NCBI GenBank assembly: GCA_903772945.1
Contig: CAICTM010001389.1
Location: 1 to 30,231 of the forward strand
Source of the DNA: Seminavis robusta
Taxonomy: Eukaryota > Bacillariophyta > Bacillariophyceae > Naviculales > Naviculaceae
DNA length: 30,231 nucleotides
Reading direction: 5' to 3'
Position 1 is the stretch's first letter. Every line of letters starts with the position of its first letter. The position numbers and the translations under genes were made by a program. The notes below the pieces were generated by a model. That model made no database searches. It was not told the DNA's origin and saw nothing but the letters and a program-made list of their open reading frames with translations. Positions 1 to 11,352 of this stretch are shown one piece after another.

Positions 1-929
1 CAGAATAGGCACGGTGCTCTCGTTCCACGAGACTTCTGCTGCCGATCGGCTACATAGAGCTACCAATTTGGAACCCGGGATACCCAATCGGTAACGGTTG
101 GCGCCCATTCCTCATTTTTTGTAATTTGCGAGAGAACAAGAAAGCCAGCCAACTTTCAAAATGTGTCGCACGGATCAAAGGCTCTAACTAGAAAAATCGA
201 TTTTTAAATCTTATATATCTATCTCTGAATACTATATAACCCCACTCCCGTGATTCTGACATTTAAACAGTTAACAATCGTGGAAATTACTTCCCAATCA
301 GGGAGGTGCGAGGTCACAAATTGAACCAAAAAACCATCTCAGATGGCGCGCAAGAGGCTTCGAGCAAGAGATGTTGGTGACAAAATGCCAACTCGAGAGA
401 GCTCCATGGCACAAAACATCCACAGCATCCTATTGGAATGCCTACATTAGTGGAAGAAACCACATACATGCCTAAACCGCTACCTAAGGAGTGTAGAGAA
501 GCTTTTCACAGCAGAATGAGTATGGAGGAGGGTACGTACAGACACACATGTACTAGCACGCGATTCCCATTGACTGAATGCGTTAGATTGCAACCAGCCG
601 TTCTTGTGTGACTACTTTTGATATCAACTCCATACACAAGGATGCGCAGTCTCGTAGGAATCGTACTAAGTAAGAGCTACTGGTGTCGGGTTAAGTATGG
701 CCCAACCGTGGAGCCCACGAAATAGATGAGGATCGATCGGTCGCAACGGAAGGAGTTGACTGCAGTTTGCAGTCGGTGCTCTTCAGTTTTCTTCATAAAA
801 TCGATCTCCTGCCAGTGAATAGGGTAACCTCTGCATCTCACTCTGCTGCTCTTCCACTGTTGTTAACTCCTTTCTTCCATCATTCGGCCCTGTGTGGCTA
901 CTCAATGGGATTTTTGCGCCGTTCATCAG
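1..929. other. Gene-poor sequence, nothing recognised
   Basis: No convincing coding region, RNA gene or clear repeat was seen here. Frames on both strands are closed at short intervals. An open frame begins near 767 on the plus strand, but its first part has no coding character. Protein-like composition only starts around 930, where the decayed gene described next begins. Confidence 0.5.
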
Positions 930-2705
930 CCTGTGGAAGCGGAACAGCATCTGAAGAAGAGCAACACGAAGACGAGTACTTGAGGACGAAGAAGGGAGTT
1001 ACTTTGAAGACGACCAGGGAGGTACGGCCAGCAAGAGCACCGTGGTGGCAACCGTGGAGAAGAAGATTTCTACAGTGCAGACGAGAGCGACAAGCAGAAC
1101 TATCAAGATCACCACCGGACCAGCCAGCCAAAGAAAAAGAAGTCGAAGTCCTCATCTGTCTCTGTGAGTACTGCTTGTCATCCTCAAGCTCCCAATCAGC
1201 AAGGTCGCACTCATCCAATCCGGCAGCAGCAGTCGCCCAACAACGGGCACGCTACCAAAGCCAAAGGCCACACTTCCAAATCCCGTACCGAACGATCCGG
1301 ATCCGGACGGCAAAAGTCCAAAAAATCCAACAGGCCACCACCATGAGTCTCCACGAGCACCTGGCAAACCATTATCCAAGCAGGTTCATTCTGGGAGGAA
1401 AAGCGTCGCACATCCCATCTTGATAGTCCAACATGAGTGGAAAAGGAGGATCAAAGAAGAAAGGGTCACTCCCCGGTCGACAACCGTCAGAGGAAGTCTC
1501 GTATGATTGGTAGAGACAAAGATGACCATGACAAGCATGTGGAGTCTCTGAAAAATAGTGAGAAGGTCACTTACTACATTAGCTTGTACGAGGAGGAGAA
1601 AAAGAAGAATGAGGAAGCGACAAGGAGGAGCTGATGAGGAATGGGAACCTACAACTTCGATCTGGAAGAGGCCCTTGGCAACAACACCAAGGGAGTAATG
1701 ATTATATAGCAGCTTCCGGCTGTTTCAAAAAGAATACCTGGATTGACAGAAGTTTAGCAGCGAGAAATCGGAGGAAGCCATGCCTATCTTGTACTGGATC
1801 GACTGGGCAAGAAGGCCTTCTTGTTGACCGGCGACCGTAAGAAGGACAAGGGTAAGTTCTCGCTACTCGATCGGGAACCTTTGGTTGTCTAATTGCCCAG
1901 TGCACCTGACCAATCTGGACCGTTGTTCTTCTCTTTCTTTAAGTGATCAAGGAAAGGCGGCCGCATGGGTTGCCCATTGAAAGATGCTATCACGGCAATT
2001 GAACGAGCAACGCAACTTCGTCGTGAACAGATGTACATCAAGACCGAGGACTTTTGTGCTGCACAGGGACTCGACAAGATGCCACCTCCGGAACAGCTCA
2101 AAGCTGTGGTGATGCGGGAGGTTCCTCTTGAAGACCTTGCCAAGATGCCAGTGCACAAGAAAGGCAGCGCGTGAGGAAATCAAGCTGCATTCTTCCCTTT
2201 ACACGGAAGAAGCTTTTGCCATGTGTTGCTGGTGCATCCAGCTGGTTTAGGGAGTCAATCCGCCACAACCAGTTGATTAGTGTGGCCAAGTGGAAGGGAA
2301 AGCTGTGTGTTCCTCCCGATCTGAGGCAATGACCCTCCTCATCTACGAGAACTCCTACACCAGATGGAACCTCTGCTTCCAGCCTGGGAACAATGACTGT
2401 GGCAGAAAGAAATGACTGCCCCCAAGAGCAGCAAGGACTCGAGACAAAAAAGTTTGCTACAAGTATCAAACTCCAAGGTGGGCAATGCCAAGTATGGAGT
2501 TGGTCCAATGCAGGCCGAGGCGCTACAATGCCTCAAGCTTAGGTTCAGGATGCCCGTGCCAAGCCCAATGCCAAGATGCAGAACAACAAATGCTGAAATG
2601 GATGTTGCAATATTTGGAAAGGAAGACCACCAGCCGATCCGGATGCCGTGAACAAGAAGAAGAAAAGGGCAAGCGTTCCTACGATGATCTGGTGGACTGT
2701 GACTA
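930..2705 (+). pseudogene. Decayed multi-frame coding relic, product unknown
   Basis: Protein-like sequence runs along the plus strand for about 1.8 kb, but the plausible reading switches between all three frames, so several small insertions or deletions have accumulated. The order is: an acidic stretch with EDEYL near 970; a Ser/Lys/Gln-rich stretch with KKKKSKSSSVS near 1140; a MSGKGGSKKK start-like patch at 1433; a charged patch (VTYYISLYEEEKKK) near 1570-1610; an alpha-helical patch (DAITAIERATQLRREQMY) near 1985; and a C-terminal part in which KYG, WSNAGR, RRYN and a Lys-rich end (KKKKRASVP, then DDLVDC) fall in different frames between 2480 and 2705. GTAAGT near 1853 with TTTAAG near 1943 could be an old intron. 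I have a weak impression of a multicopy diatom family with a KYGGWS-like C-terminal motif, but cannot name it. No intact start-to-stop reading exists. Confidence 0.45.
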
Positions 2706-3343
2706 GGGTCCTTCCAGGTTGTCAATTGGCAGCCAAGGCCCCATTGAATGGGAAGCCCTTGCCGCCTTTTGATTCCCCTTGGTGCTTTTTGCAGGGCTTT
2801 TGTGAGAAATTGTTGCCCAGTTCTCTCTGTTCGGAAGCCTTCCGGTGCTTTTTCGGTACCATTGCCTCCCTTTCCTTTTGCTGATTTTGTTAATTTGGTC
2901 GGTGGTGGTTGCCCATCTGGTAGCCTTTTTCACCCTTTTCACCCCTTCACCATGAGGATCTTTTACGGTGATCCTCTTTTTTGGTGACTCAGTACTGCCC
3001 TATTTGGATTAGCGTTAACAATCTAGCATTTTGATATTCCCACTCTTATCCTGTCTTATCTCGTTTTAGCTGGTTTTAGTTGAAACTTGGCCACCTGCAG
3101 GTCCCATTTTGGTAGGTAACGCCTCTGCGATTAATAGCCCTCTGTGCAGGATCTATTGTTGTTGGAATGCATTCTTCATGTTCTGACCATCCAAAACGGA
3201 TGGCGATGTGACTTCTTTTTAGTAGACAATGACTTAACGGTTGGATACACCAATGGGCACAAAGGGTAACATACCACGACTGAAGTTGTTTCCCCTGCAG
3301 TAGTAGATTGTAAAGTACGTCACTTCCCAACCTGGAGCCCCGG
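2706..3343. other. Non-coding stretch between two coding relics
   Basis: T-rich sequence after the relic's apparent end, resembling a 3' untranslated region at first and then ordinary intergenic DNA. A small inverted repeat (CCATCC/GGATGG) lies near 3187-3203. No gene is supported. Confidence 0.4.
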
Positions 3344-3840
3344 TTGCCTAATGTGGAACCTTGGTCTTGGTTCGGAAGGAGAGTTTGGGATGTGCTTCCC
3401 AAAGGAGACCTGAGGTCTCGTTTTCAGAACTACCTACAATTGCGCTTCTTAGATGTATCGCTCTTCCTACCAACTGGAATGAACTTCGTGGATTTCATTG
3501 GACCAATGAACTACACAGGGCTGCTCCAAGACAGAAGAAGGAGTAACCATCGTTATGAAACAGACGTGGGTTACCCAGTATCCATGAGCGGCTGAGGTTA
3601 TCATGGAAAGAGAACGTGATTCCCGCGCAGAGATCGAGAAGACACTCCGGGACGAATATGGACATCGTCGCAAGTTCATCTGCGCCGAGTCAATCGGACA
3701 AAAGATTCAGCCCACAACCGTTGCCAAAGCAAAGCCGATAAGTACATTAAGGATCGTCGCCAACGACTTATCGAGAAAAACACCGATAAGGAAAAAACGG
3801 CACGTGTCCCTAATCAACAACATGTCAACGATACTATGAA
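3344..3840 (+). pseudogene. Second decayed coding patch, product unknown
   Basis: Three short protein-like stretches occur in different plus-strand frames: one with WNELRGFHWTNELHRAA (about 3470-3525), one with ERERDSRAEIEKTLRDEYGH (about 3603-3665), and a basic one with DKYIKDRRQRLIEKNTDKEK (about 3738-3800). Each is rich in charged residues and looks helical, yet none has both a start and a continuous frame. I read this as a broken coding relic. It may belong with the 930-2705 relic or be independent. No family was recognised. Confidence 0.3.
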
Positions 3841-4150
3841 TATTCATCAGTATCAGAACCGTTAGTACAGTCAGCCAAAGGTCCTTACCACACAAACAGA
3901 GTCAATAACAATAGCACCATACGGCTCCGACATGATAACGCCAATGGCGGCACAGTATACAAGACTTGGAACATAAGGTAATTACACCCATACAAGGCTG
4001 TATCCCCTTGTAGGATTGAAATCGTGCGACGCACATGACTACATCAAATCTCCGGAGAGAGCCCCGCACTTTAATTCATTATGTTTCTCCATTCGCTAAC
4101 CGACCAATGATGTCAGTGCTTCCCTTGGACCCTTGGTCAGAGGGGGCGAA

Positions 4151-4593
4151 TGCAATACACGGCTCTTAGCTTGATTCGCGACTCTCGATCCTAGATAGGG
4201 GTTTGAAGTTCGACGTTCAAATGACTGCAAGTCCTCTCTCGTGATAGTCATTGAAACAGGTTTCAATTAGACCGCATCTAGTCATACTAGGTTGATGATG
4301 AACATCGCTCTAGATATTAAGACAGCGTGGAGTACTTCCACCCTACTAGATAAATGCTAGAGGAATCTTCCACGCGTTCCGTTTTTGGGATCGTGGAGTG
4401 GGTAGGATTGCTACCGCAACCTACTCCATCCCTACTCTACAGTCTCCCGCGGGAGTTCAGATCTACGATCCTTTTGATTGTGGATCTATCTCTCGTTGAT
4501 TAGGTTTTCATAGCTTCTAATCCTCTCATAACTTTCATTCTCTCAAACTCAAAACACTCGAAAGATCTTTACACTAGCTTTTAGTGTAGTGCA
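4151..4593. repeat. Probable LTR from a second retroelement
   Basis: This segment begins with TG just after a purine-rich tract (AGAGGGGGCGAA, 4139-4150) and ends in CA at 4592-4593. It is rich in small inverted repeats: ACACTA/TAGTGT at 4571-4587, GCGTGGA/TCCACGC around 4324-4374, and GGAGT..TAGG/CCTACTCC near 4395-4428. All coding character stops here and resumes at exactly 4594 with copia integrase. The likely reading is an LTR, possibly the 3' LTR or a solo LTR of another element that joined or truncated the copia copy. No clear 5-bp target-site duplication was found. An alternative left end is TGTCAG at 4111. The boundaries are inferred, not proven. Confidence 0.35.
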
Positions 4594-7233
4594 CTTCCCT
4601 TCATTGGCCTCAAGCATACAGCAAGAACCTTTGGCCTTCGGCTGTGAGTCATGCAGCCTTCATCCACAATCACACTCCAGACAAAGAAACTGGTATCTCT
4701 CCAGCTGAACTCTACTCAAAATCCATTGATAGCTCATCTGTACTCCACAACCTACATCCTTGGGGCTGTCCTGCATATGTTTTGGACCCACGCCTCCAGG
4801 ATGGCAAGAAGATTCCGAAGTGGGATCCTCGTACACGGAAGGGACAGTACTTGGGAATGTCACCTAACCATGCTGATTCTGTTGCCTTGATTCGCAACCT
4901 GCAGACAGGTTCAATCTCCCCACAGTTTCATGTTGTATTTGACAATTGGTTTGAGACAGTCCAGTCACCCTCCAATCAGAAGCCTCCTGATTGGAGTGAC
5001 ATGTGCATTTATGACAGATTGGAAGTTGAGCTGGTTGATGACAACAACCCAAAAGCAACTGCTCCTCAATTGAGTGAAGAATGGGCCACCACTAGAAGAC
5101 AGCCAACCCCACATCAAGGCCGCCCACTTTGGCAAGATGTGGATCCCAACCTGAAACAGGAAGAGAAAGACATGATGTCTGGCCGTCAGAGGGAGCGGTC
5201 TGCCCAATTGGAGGGAGTGAACAATGTTGTGAAATTGGAATCTGACACTACCACTGAGCGACTTTTTGAGAAGGAGGATGCTGCTATTGTTATTGATCTG
5301 ACTGGTGATGACTCAGCTGATCAGTCCACTAGTGAAAGACCATCTGAACCTGCTTTGGGTCGTGGGATGCGTGTGAAAAGACCAGCACGTGAATTGAATC
5401 CTACCAGTGGCAAGTGGGAACCAAAGACTGGTGCATATGCCAGAGCTGTGGGCTTTCTATTGATGATGCAAGGAAATGGTGCTGATTCCCAAGTAAAGGA
5501 TTTGATGTACTTCTGTTCCCTGTACACTGATATGGAGCAAGGTTACTTGGAGGCTGCACATCCTATGGCCATGTTGTTTCCACAGGCTTTGGCTGCTAAG
5601 AAGAAAAAGTATGATGAGGACAACCCTTCTATCTTTGATGCTTTGACTGGACCTCACTCTGACAAGTTTAAGCAAGCAATGGACAAGGAAATTGATTCAT
5701 TGGAGAAGATGCAAGTTTGGGATGTTGTACCCCGTGCTAAGTTGCCTAAGAGTTCCAACATCATTCCTGGAACTTGGGCATTCAAAATCAAGAGGTTCCC
5801 AGATGGTCGACTGAACAAGTTCAAGGCTCGCTTTTGTGTCCAAGGCTTTCGTCAGAAGGAGGGTGTAGATGTGTTTGATACATATGCCCCTGTGGTTGGA
5901 TGGCCAACAGTGAGAGCTTGCTTGATCATGTCAGCTACATTGAATCTACACACCAAGCAGTATGACTACACCAATGCATTCTGTCAAGCTGCTCAGGAGA
6001 ATGATGTCTACATTGAGTTGCCTGCACACTACACTGTGAATGGTAGAGAAGATGAAGACTTGGTGTTGCACCTAAGGAAATCTCTCTATGGGCAAAAGGA
6101 CGCTCCTAGATTATTTTTTAAGCACCTTGAAAAGGGACTGACTGACAATGGATTTGTTGCCAGTAAGCATGACCCATGTCTCTTCATCCACAAGGACATG
6201 ATTGCAGTCACGTATGTTGATGACCAATTCATGATTGGCAAGGACCTGAACAAGATCAATGCTATGGTAGAGAAACTGCGCTCTGATGGATATTCCCTGG
6301 AAGAGGAGAAATCTGATGATGCCAATGTTTACTCTTACCTTGGTATTAACATTGACAAGAAGCCTGGGGATGATACCATTGTGATGACACAGTCTGGTCT
6401 CACTCAGAAATTCTTGAAGTATGTTGATATGAATGAATGTTCATCCAAGGACACACCTGCCAATATTGAGCCTCTTGGAACTGACAAGTTTGGAAAGCAA
6501 TTCCAAGAGAGTTGGAGTTATGCATCTGCTGTGGGCATGCTCTTGTACCTGTCCTCCAACACACGTCCTGATATCCAGTTTGCTGTCCATCAATGTGCAA
6601 GGTTCACCCACAATCCCAAGAATTCCCATGCAGTTGCAATTAAGAGAATTGCTCGGTACCTCAAGGCACCAGTGAAAAGGTCTGATCTTGAAACCTGATA
6701 CCTCCAAAGGATTGGACTGTTGGGTTGATGCTGACTTTGCTGGGCTATGGGGACATGAGGATGATCAAGATCCTGTATGTGTGAAGTCTCGCACTGGATA
6801 TGTGATTACCATGTTCAATTGTCCTTTGGTGTGGGCATCCAAGTTGCAAACTGAGATTACCCTCAGCAGCACTGCTAGTGAGTATGTTGCTTTCAGCACT
6901 GCAATGAGGGAACTTTTGCCTTTGAGGGAGCTAATGGCTGAGATTGGTGATGCATTGGGCACTGAGGTCAAGAAGGTTAGTGAAATGAAGTCTACAGTAT
7001 TTGAAGACAACACAAGCTGCCTATCCTTGATCAATGTCCCAAAGGTGTCCACCAAGAACAAGTACTTGGCTCTGAAATATCACTGGTTCCGCAGCAAGAT
7101 TGGCCTGGACAAGAATGGCAATGGAATTGTTGCTGTCCATGTGGAGACCAAGAAGCAGTTGGCGGATCAGTTCACCAAGGGATTGGCTGTTGGCCAATTC
7201 CAAGTATTGAGAAAGATGTTGATGGGGTGGTAA
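4594..7233 (+). pseudogene. Copia pol polyprotein fragment (IN tail, RT, RNase H)
   Basis: One frame runs from the left junction (HWPQAY just upstream, then AAFIHNHTPD at about 4653) to a stop at 6698. A second frame, starting in the same region, continues to 7233. The integrase tail gives SPAELYSKS and PWGCPAYVL. Reverse transcriptase starts around 5718 (WDVVPRAKLP), has DTYAPVVGWPTVRACL near 5878, and carries the catalytic YVDD at 6213-6224. RNase H follows with DADFAG (about 6727), SSTASEYVAF, EDNTSCL and a C-terminal HVETKKQLADQFTKGL. The split lies in a conserved RYLK-x-DL/ILKPDTSKG stretch. The shift is explained by the loss of one G from each of two G runs, near 6665 and 6680. No start codon is expected, since the 5' part is gone. 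Confidence 0.9.
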
Positions 7234-7265
7234 GGCCCTGAAGTCAGTCTTTGTTTGAGAAGGAG

Positions 7266-7491
7266 TGTTGTGAAACTGTTCTGCATGAGCAGTGCAAACT
7301 GTGACTGGGTCCTACTCCCACATCGTACCTGGTATTCGTATCTATCCCATATCGTACCTGGTATTCGTATTTATGTTTTAGCGCATGACCTGGTCAGCAG
7401 GAATTACGCAAGATTAGAATAGGAAAGCTCAGAATCTGAGCTCATAATTGACAAATAGTGAAGGTTGAAAACCAACTAGCTAGAGTCTACA
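7266..7491 (+). repeat. 3' LTR of the copia element
   Basis: The sequence starts TGTTGTGAAACTG directly after the purine-rich primer tract, 32 bp past the pol stop codon. The right end is less certain. CA at 7490-7491 (GTCTACA) is a normal copia terminus, and CA at 7495-7496 is an alternative. The LTR contains a 19-bp perfect direct repeat (TCGTACCTGGTATTCGTAT) at 7323-7341 and 7352-7370, a 29-bp period. No matching 5' LTR is present in the window. Confidence 0.6.
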
Positions 7492-7802
7492 ATACAGTAT
7501 TCAAACAATGATATGATATTTTATTTATAAGATATTGTACAGTCACCACGGATCTTGCTTTTGATCGCAACATCGCAACCATCCAGCCTCCATCAGCGAT
7601 CGAGCAATCATTCTTTTTGTGGTCCGTCAAGAGGAAAGCTGTGTTGTTACCACCACCAGGTGTCGGCTTTAGTTGCTTCAGAGCCTCAATCGATTGCTGG
7701 ACTTGACACCCTTTCTTCTTTGCCCAAAACCAAAGAGCTAGCCTTTTGGTATCACACAAAGGAGTGCAACAAATACCTGCTTTAAATATATATTATTGAA
7801 GG
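7492..7802 (+). promoter_or_regulatory. Upstream region of the BAR-PH-ArfGAP gene
   Basis: These 311 bases separate the copia LTR from the ArfGAP start codon. They contain an AT-rich stretch (7500-7545) and a second one immediately before the start (AAATATATATTATTG, 7785-7799). No motif specific enough to name a regulator was seen. The 3' LTR lies so close that it may form part of the promoter region; this is inference only. Confidence 0.35.
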
Positions 7803-10800
7803 ATGGCAACGGAAAACCCCGAAAGTGCGGAAGCGGACGAGTTCTTCGATCCCCTGGAAGGGAGCGGATCCGACAAGGTGGAAACAGTGACAGAGGAGGT
7901 TGCTTCTGATCCTGGTAATATTATTGATGATATTGATGACCCGCTGCTTGGAAAGGAGGGAAATGACAGCAACGACTGGTCACCCCATAATAGTTTCCTG
8001 GCAGACTCGCCTTATTTCAGTGCCTTTGTGGAGAATGACACCAAATCGCTGTCAATTCTCGTGGAGTCCTTGCAAGATATCTCGGCCAGAACCAAGACTT
8101 TCTCCAAGTGTGGAGCTTTAATGGCCGAATCCACTCGTCGATTGGCCTATTCCTGTCGTCTGAAACGCGATAATGACTTGTCAGAAGACATGACAGAAGA
8201 AGAAAAAGTGGAGCAGGAAGCAAAGCTACGCAAGGAAAGGCGCAGAGCACTTGGGTATGAAATGGCCGATCTTTTGGAACTCTTAGGCGAGGTGAGTTAA
8301 AATTTGGTTCTGTGGTGTACTTGGATACTGCTATGGGTATAATATATGCTCTTGGCAGTCAATTTATCGGGTCAAGATCTGAGAAGTTGGATGCAACAAT
8401 GGTTGCGTTGCTGATTCTCTATTCTTTGGTTGGTTTTTTACTAGGTCCTGGAAGAAATTGCTGCCGCTCAAATGAATATGGTCAACGTCTTTGATTCGAC
8501 CCTGGGTATGTCTTTGGAAGCATTCGCAGGGACAGAACTCATGACGGTCAGTATGCTCAAACAAGAGGCAGAGCAAAGCACAGAATCATCTGAAAATATT
8601 TTCTTTCGGTATCTGAACGGAAAAAACGCTGCGGGAACCCTAGGCCTTTTTGGTCTCGACGACAACCCAGCTTCCGCCATGATGTCACATGACCCAAAAA
8701 AACCATCGTCTTCCTCCATGCTCTCGTCCAAGTTTAAGAACTGGAGAAACAAAGGACAAGAGCAGGGAAGAAAAGGCGACACCAGACGAACGGCGGATGG
8801 CGGTCGGAGTTCCTCCAACAATCCAGAGGACTCCTCCTTGGCCATGGCCACGACAGCTGCCAATCTGCGACTCACTCTGGAACAGATTAGGTTGGGACAG
8901 GCCACGGCCGAGCTGAAACGATTCCAATTACTCAAACATCTCGTGGGCATCAAGCATCGTCGAAACTTTGAACTGTGCGAGGGAGCTCTGGCATCTCTTC
9001 ATGGCATGCGAACTTGTTTCCATCAGTCATTCGATGTGGTTCAGGTAGGTTCTTAAGACGATGCATTTGTGTGGCCGTGGTGCCGTGGTTGGTGTCGTCC
9101 TCTCTGACAGTTGCGAAATTTGTTTGTTTGGCACAACGAATGATCACCAAATTGGCAGGCTCTGGGTCCACGAATGATGAAAATTCAAACGGCGGAAAAC
9201 GAAATGAAAATCAATCACGAAAAAAAGATCATGCCTGTCTGGAACGAACGAGAAAATACCATCATCAAAACCATTGATAAGATGCACGAGGGCTTGGCGG
9301 ATGCTTCGTTCGTGTCAGCAGCAGTGGCTAGCGGTGACCCCGCACTGATAGATCAACAGGCACTGGCGTTGGGTAAAATTGAAGAGCAAACGAAAATCTG
9401 GGAGCTGCCAGAAGTGCTCGCGAAAACATCTAGATATCGCCGGGAATCACCTGATGGCATCTTGGTGGAAGGCTGGCTGTACAAAAAAAGCACTGCTCGT
9501 ATGTCCTTGCAACCGTGGCACAGGCGGTGGTTCATGATGAACAAAGACGCAATCTACTACTATCGCACCAGCTCGGAAATTCGGAAAAATGCCAGTGGTG
9601 ACGACAAGGAATGTATGCACACATCGCAACGCGTGAAAGTATGTGACATTGTGCTTTGTACCATCCGTGAGCTTCCTGATGATGGAAACAATCGCTTCTG
9701 TTTTGAAGTGATCACACCCAACCATAAACCACTTGCCTTGCAAGCAAGAGGACCCCTTGAGTTCAAAAGATGGATTGATGCCATTCGTGCCAACGTTGAA
9801 AATCAGTTGGTTTATGGAGATCCCCATTCGGATCAGCTGAACAAAAACATTGGAAAGAAGAATGTAATCCGAGAGTCCAGCAATGGCACTGCTTCGAAGG
9901 AGTCCCAGCTGCCACCAGGCCTCAGCGACAATACATCTAGAGACAGCAACGACTTCTCTGCACGTGATTCTAGAGATGATTCCGCCAAGAGGCTTCCTGC
10001 CCATGCATCAGCTGAAAGTTCCAAAAAGCCCAAGAACCCTCTCGTTCAGAAGATTATGGACACGAATCCAATATGTGCGGATTGCAACACACGAGCACCC
10101 GACTGGGCGTCACTGAATCTGGGAGTTTTGCTTTGTATACAATGCAGCGGCATTCACCGATCACTGGGGGTCCACGTTAGCAAGGTAAGGGAGAATGATA
10201 TGCCGACTGATCGTGGTCCTTTCGCGTCCTCACGAATCTTCGGATTTCCTCGTAAACCAAGGTGCGGTCACTTACGCTGGATTCATTGACCGACGGTGAA
10301 AGTCGCCTTCTACTTTCCATGGGCAATGAGAAGGCGAATGCAATATGGGAGAAAGGTTTGTCTCTCCAAAAAGGATGGAAGAAGCCCGATTCCAGCGCTG
10401 ATCGGAAGACGAGGGAAGGCTACATCAAGAGCAAATACATGTGGAAAGGATTCCTTGCCTACAACGAATCGGACGGAAAGACGGAAGCGGAACGTAATGA
10501 GCATTTCAGTCGAGCTCTCTATGATGCCGCAAAGGAACGCAATGTTCTTGGCATGTCAGAGGCAATAGCATTTGGTGCGAATGTTGATTGGGTCAATACG
10601 GAAGACGACAACAAAGCTGCACTTCAGGTGATCGTAATGGACATGAAAAGTGACGCTGGCGACTGCAAAGCCATTGAATGTGCCGAGCTGTTGCTTCAAC
10701 ACGGAGCAAAAATGGAAGTCGGAGAGGGAGGCAGTTCCCACATCCTGGATTACGCCAACGACAATGGCGCGGAGAAGGATATGGTTGAGTATTTGTGGAC

Positions 10801-11146
10801 GAAGCTGCCGGAGACTGAGAAGAGGGACAGACTCGGGCTGGAGCTGTATGAAGCAGCAAAGAGCAGCAACATTGATGGAATGGCGGAGGCACTTGCACGT
10901 GGTGCTAGCGTCGACTGGAAAAACGCCAAAGATGGCGGGAAGAGTTGCATTCATGCCTGTGTGCTGGGGATGCGGCCAGAGGATGGCACCACATGGAACG
11001 CCCTTGGGTGTGTCGAACTACTCCTGGGAAAAGGGGCTAAACTTGGTGCCTTGGATAATGACGGTCATAACGTTATGGATTGTGCTGTTGTTGGCGGGGC
11101 CGAGAGAGAAATGATTGAATTCTTGACAACGAAATTGCCAAAGTAA
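7803..11146 (+). CDS. BAR-PH-ArfGAP protein with C-terminal ankyrin-like repeats
   Basis: Predicted GTPase-activating protein for Arf GTPases, acting on membranes during vesicle traffic. The model has four exons: 7803-8291, 8445-9044, 9159-10184 and 10262-11146. All introns are phase 0 (153, 114 and 77 bp) with GTGAGT, GTAGGT and GTAAGG donors and AG acceptors. The total is 999 residues. An acidic N-terminus is followed by a helical, BAR-like region (about 55-415), then a PH domain (about 462-577; [25 protein letters not shown]). The ArfGAP zinc finger has C669-x2-C672-x16-C689-x2-C692 and the catalytic arginine R697 in [13 protein letters not shown]. Exon 3 ends inside that domain, and exon 4 continues it without a break (RSLTLDSL), which confirms the splice. 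The last 210 residues hold two copies of an ankyrin-like module. The order matches the ACAP/ASAP class. The ATG at 7803 follows a stop-rich AT-rich leader. All metal ligands and the arginine finger are present, so it is probably active. Confidence 0.93.
10505..11143 (+). repeat. Tandem duplication of ~105-residue ankyrin-like module
   Basis: Residues about 787-893 and 894-999 of the ArfGAP protein align end to end. Each copy begins LYDAAKERN / LYEAAKSSN and continues with A-x-GA-x-VDW. Next comes a central C-x-ELLL-x-x-GAK segment, then D-x-A-x-x-x-GAE-x-x-M-x-x-x-L-x-TKLP. The helices and GA turns resemble ankyrin repeats, but each unit is about three times the usual 33-residue length. Confidence 0.8.
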
Positions 11147-11352
11147 ATTGCCTGAGTCCGCATGCCAGATAGGTTCATGCATGTCACCTCGACAAATCGG
11201 AATTAATCGTGATAGAGCAGCTTTACCCGTCCTCTGCCTAGAAGGACTTTGAATGCAATGCGGCTAGCTGGGTGATCCATTGTCATTCAAGATGTTGACG
11301 AATGATTAGCTCGAAGGGATGTTGAGTTATACGTTGTCGCTAATATCACTGA

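Larger units (their letters stand above)
4594..7491 (+). mobile_element. 5'-truncated Ty1/copia LTR retrotransposon
   Basis: The element keeps the tail of integrase, an interdomain linker, reverse transcriptase, RNase H, a purine tract (GAGAAGGAG, 7257-7265) and a 3' LTR. Capsid/gag, protease and most of integrase are missing, because the left end abuts an LTR-like segment at 4593. The domain order with integrase before reverse transcriptase is diagnostic of copia rather than gypsy elements. Two single-base deletions break the polyprotein near 6663-6680. The element therefore cannot move by itself, although most of its frame remains open, which suggests a fairly recent insertion. Confidence 0.88.

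Noticed and set aside
4111..4593. Simple solo LTR with target-site duplication
   Set aside because: The five bases after the right end (CTTCC) do not match those before any plausible left end (4111, 4151 or 4242).
8468..8953. Minus-strand open frame of 161 codons inside the ArfGAP gene
   Set aside because: It is antisense to exon 2 of a gene with clear conserved domains and precise splice sites.
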